From: Candidatus Pacearchaeota archaeon | GTDB taxonomy: Archaea > Nanoarchaeota > Nanoarchaeia > Pacearchaeales > GW2011-AR1 | NCBI GenBank assembly: GCA_002690445.1 | Contig: NZER01000197.1 | Span: 1 to 13,886 of the forward strand | Length of the DNA stretch: 13,886 nt | Direction: 5' to 3' | Part shown: positions 13,321 to 13,886 of the stretch, piece after piece | Position numbering within the stretch: the stretch's first letter is position 1 | Layout of the letters: each line of letters begins with the position of its first letter | Position numbers and translations under genes: made by a program | Notes under the pieces: model-generated | Told to the model about the DNA's origin: nothing | Seen by the model: the letters and a program-made list of their open reading frames with translations, nothing else | The model's database searches: none

Positions 13321-13588
13321 TTTCAAAACGTCCCTTTTGTCTTTTGCTTCTCGGATTTTTGTTCCTGTAGCAAATTTGAAAATATATTGGCGGAAGTTTT
13401 TTAATCTCTGGAATTTTTACCTTTTCCGCATCCCCTCTTACATCAACGTCCAAAACTTTAAATCCTGAAAAAATATTTTTCCGGAACTTAGTAATTATCG
13501 TTTCCCATCCAAGAATCTTTTTTTTATCCGATGATAAGACCGCCCGTTTACATGGGTTGCTATCATCAATTAAAACTTTCATGTCCAT
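13310..13588 (-). CDS. Protein of unknown function (92 aa)
   Basis: ATG at 13588 has AAGGAG eight bases upstream. The product begins MDMKVLIDDSNPCKRAVLSS and is basic, mixed alpha/beta, with no membrane segment, cysteine cluster or known motif. Its last 25 residues (YFQICYRNKNPRSKRQKGRF) are read across the same bases as the KFATGTKIREAK frame that leads into the acidic TTG-start gene. The C-terminus could therefore be the result of a frameshift, with the original protein continuing in the other frame. Both readings are possible. Confidence 0.55.
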   Translation of the reverse strand: MDMKVLIDDSNPCKRAVLSSDKKKILGWETIITKFRKNIFSGFKVLDVDVRGDAEKVKIPEIKKLPPIYFQICYRNKNPRSKRQKGRFEIVG

Positions 13589-13826
13589 AATTAAGCTCCT
13601 TTTTACAAATGTGCTTTCCCGTTTTATCTAACCGTAAAATAAGATAACCCTCTTTTGATTCTAAATAATGACAACCGGTTAAATTATCAATTCGCAAACT
13701 CATTCCACTTCTTTTTTTGCCGTCCGTTGAATCTTTAGATGAACAATAATTAACTGTTAATGATAAAATTAAAAAAACTACACAAAACCGAACAAAATCC
13801 TTTTTAACTTCTTTGTAAACTTCCAA
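13566..13826 (-). CDS. Membrane-anchored or lipoprotein-like small protein, TTG start (86 aa)
   Basis: No ATG precedes the membrane segment. TTG at 13826-13824 follows GGAG by eight bases and is the best start. A basic N-terminus (MEVYKEVKKDFVRF) leads into one hydrophobic segment (CVVFLILSLTVNYC, about 15-28) and then a polar region. Cys 28 could be a lipidation site but the residue before it (Tyr) is unusual for a lipobox. The C-terminal part, LRIDNLTGCHYLESKEGYLI then RLDKTGKHIC, resembles small DUF6440-like phage domains. A lysis-related (spanin-like) role is possible. It overlaps the 92-aa gene by 23 bases. Confidence 0.55.
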   Translation of the reverse strand: MEVYKEVKKDFVRFCVVFLILSLTVNYCSSKDSTDGKKRSGMSLRIDNLTGCHYLESKEGYLILRLDKTGKHICKKELNYGHESFN

Positions 13827-13886
13827 TTAATGATCTCCAAATTTTAAAAAATTAAAAATTTTGCGTTTTATCGGACACACGCGGCG

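Noticed and set aside
13827..13886. AT-rich palindrome-like bases at the right edge
   Set aside because: Simple A/T runs; no GC stem or coding frame can be supported in the 60 bases before the window ends.

Overview
The window is a fragment of a tailed double-stranded DNA bacteriophage (Caudoviricetes), probably from an uncultured environmental phage with a bacterial host. All supported genes lie on the minus strand, are tightly packed with short overlaps, and mostly have clear Shine-Dalgarno sequences. The order along transcription (right to left) is that of a head and neck module: large terminase, portal, scaffold-like protein, major capsid protein, probable decoration protein, two neck/adaptor-like proteins, then the start of a tail-fibre-like gene cut by the left edge. 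The large portal and adaptor set fit a podovirus-like particle, but no tail gene that would prove it is in view.

From right to left: 13.9-13.2 kb holds three small genes (a membrane-anchored or lipoprotein-like protein, an unknown 92-aa protein and an acidic TTG-start protein). Terminase (13.2-11.7 kb) is followed by a coiled-coil protein and a 45-aa single-pass membrane protein. At 11.4-10.9 kb is a decayed corner: the C-terminal remnant of a PAPS-reductase-like PP-loop gene, a 42-aa ORF and a strong intrinsic terminator just in front of the portal start. The portal (10.9-8.9 kb) is followed by three small basic or zinc-binding proteins and the scaffold-like protein.

The main discovery is at 7354-6056. 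The major capsid gene looks broken, but its two halves are exactly rejoined, in phase, by removing a 195-nt segment (7074-6880). That segment has the full core of a very small group I self-splicing intron: P1 with the U.G pair at the splice site, P3, P4, P5, P6, P7, P8 with a GGAA tetraloop, P9 and a terminal G. It carries no endonuclease gene. The spliced capsid protein is 367 aa.

Between the decoration protein and the neck genes (5.4-2.7 kb) is a cassette of non-structural genes: a zinc-ribbon protein, a GT-A-like glycosyltransferase, a truncated SAM-methyltransferase remnant, a radical SAM/SPASM-like enzyme, a second glycosyltransferase-like protein and a hidden 32-aa gene with a near-perfect Shine-Dalgarno. 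Its place among late structural genes suggests co-expression with the virion genes and a possible role in modifying virion or host-surface glycans; this is inference.
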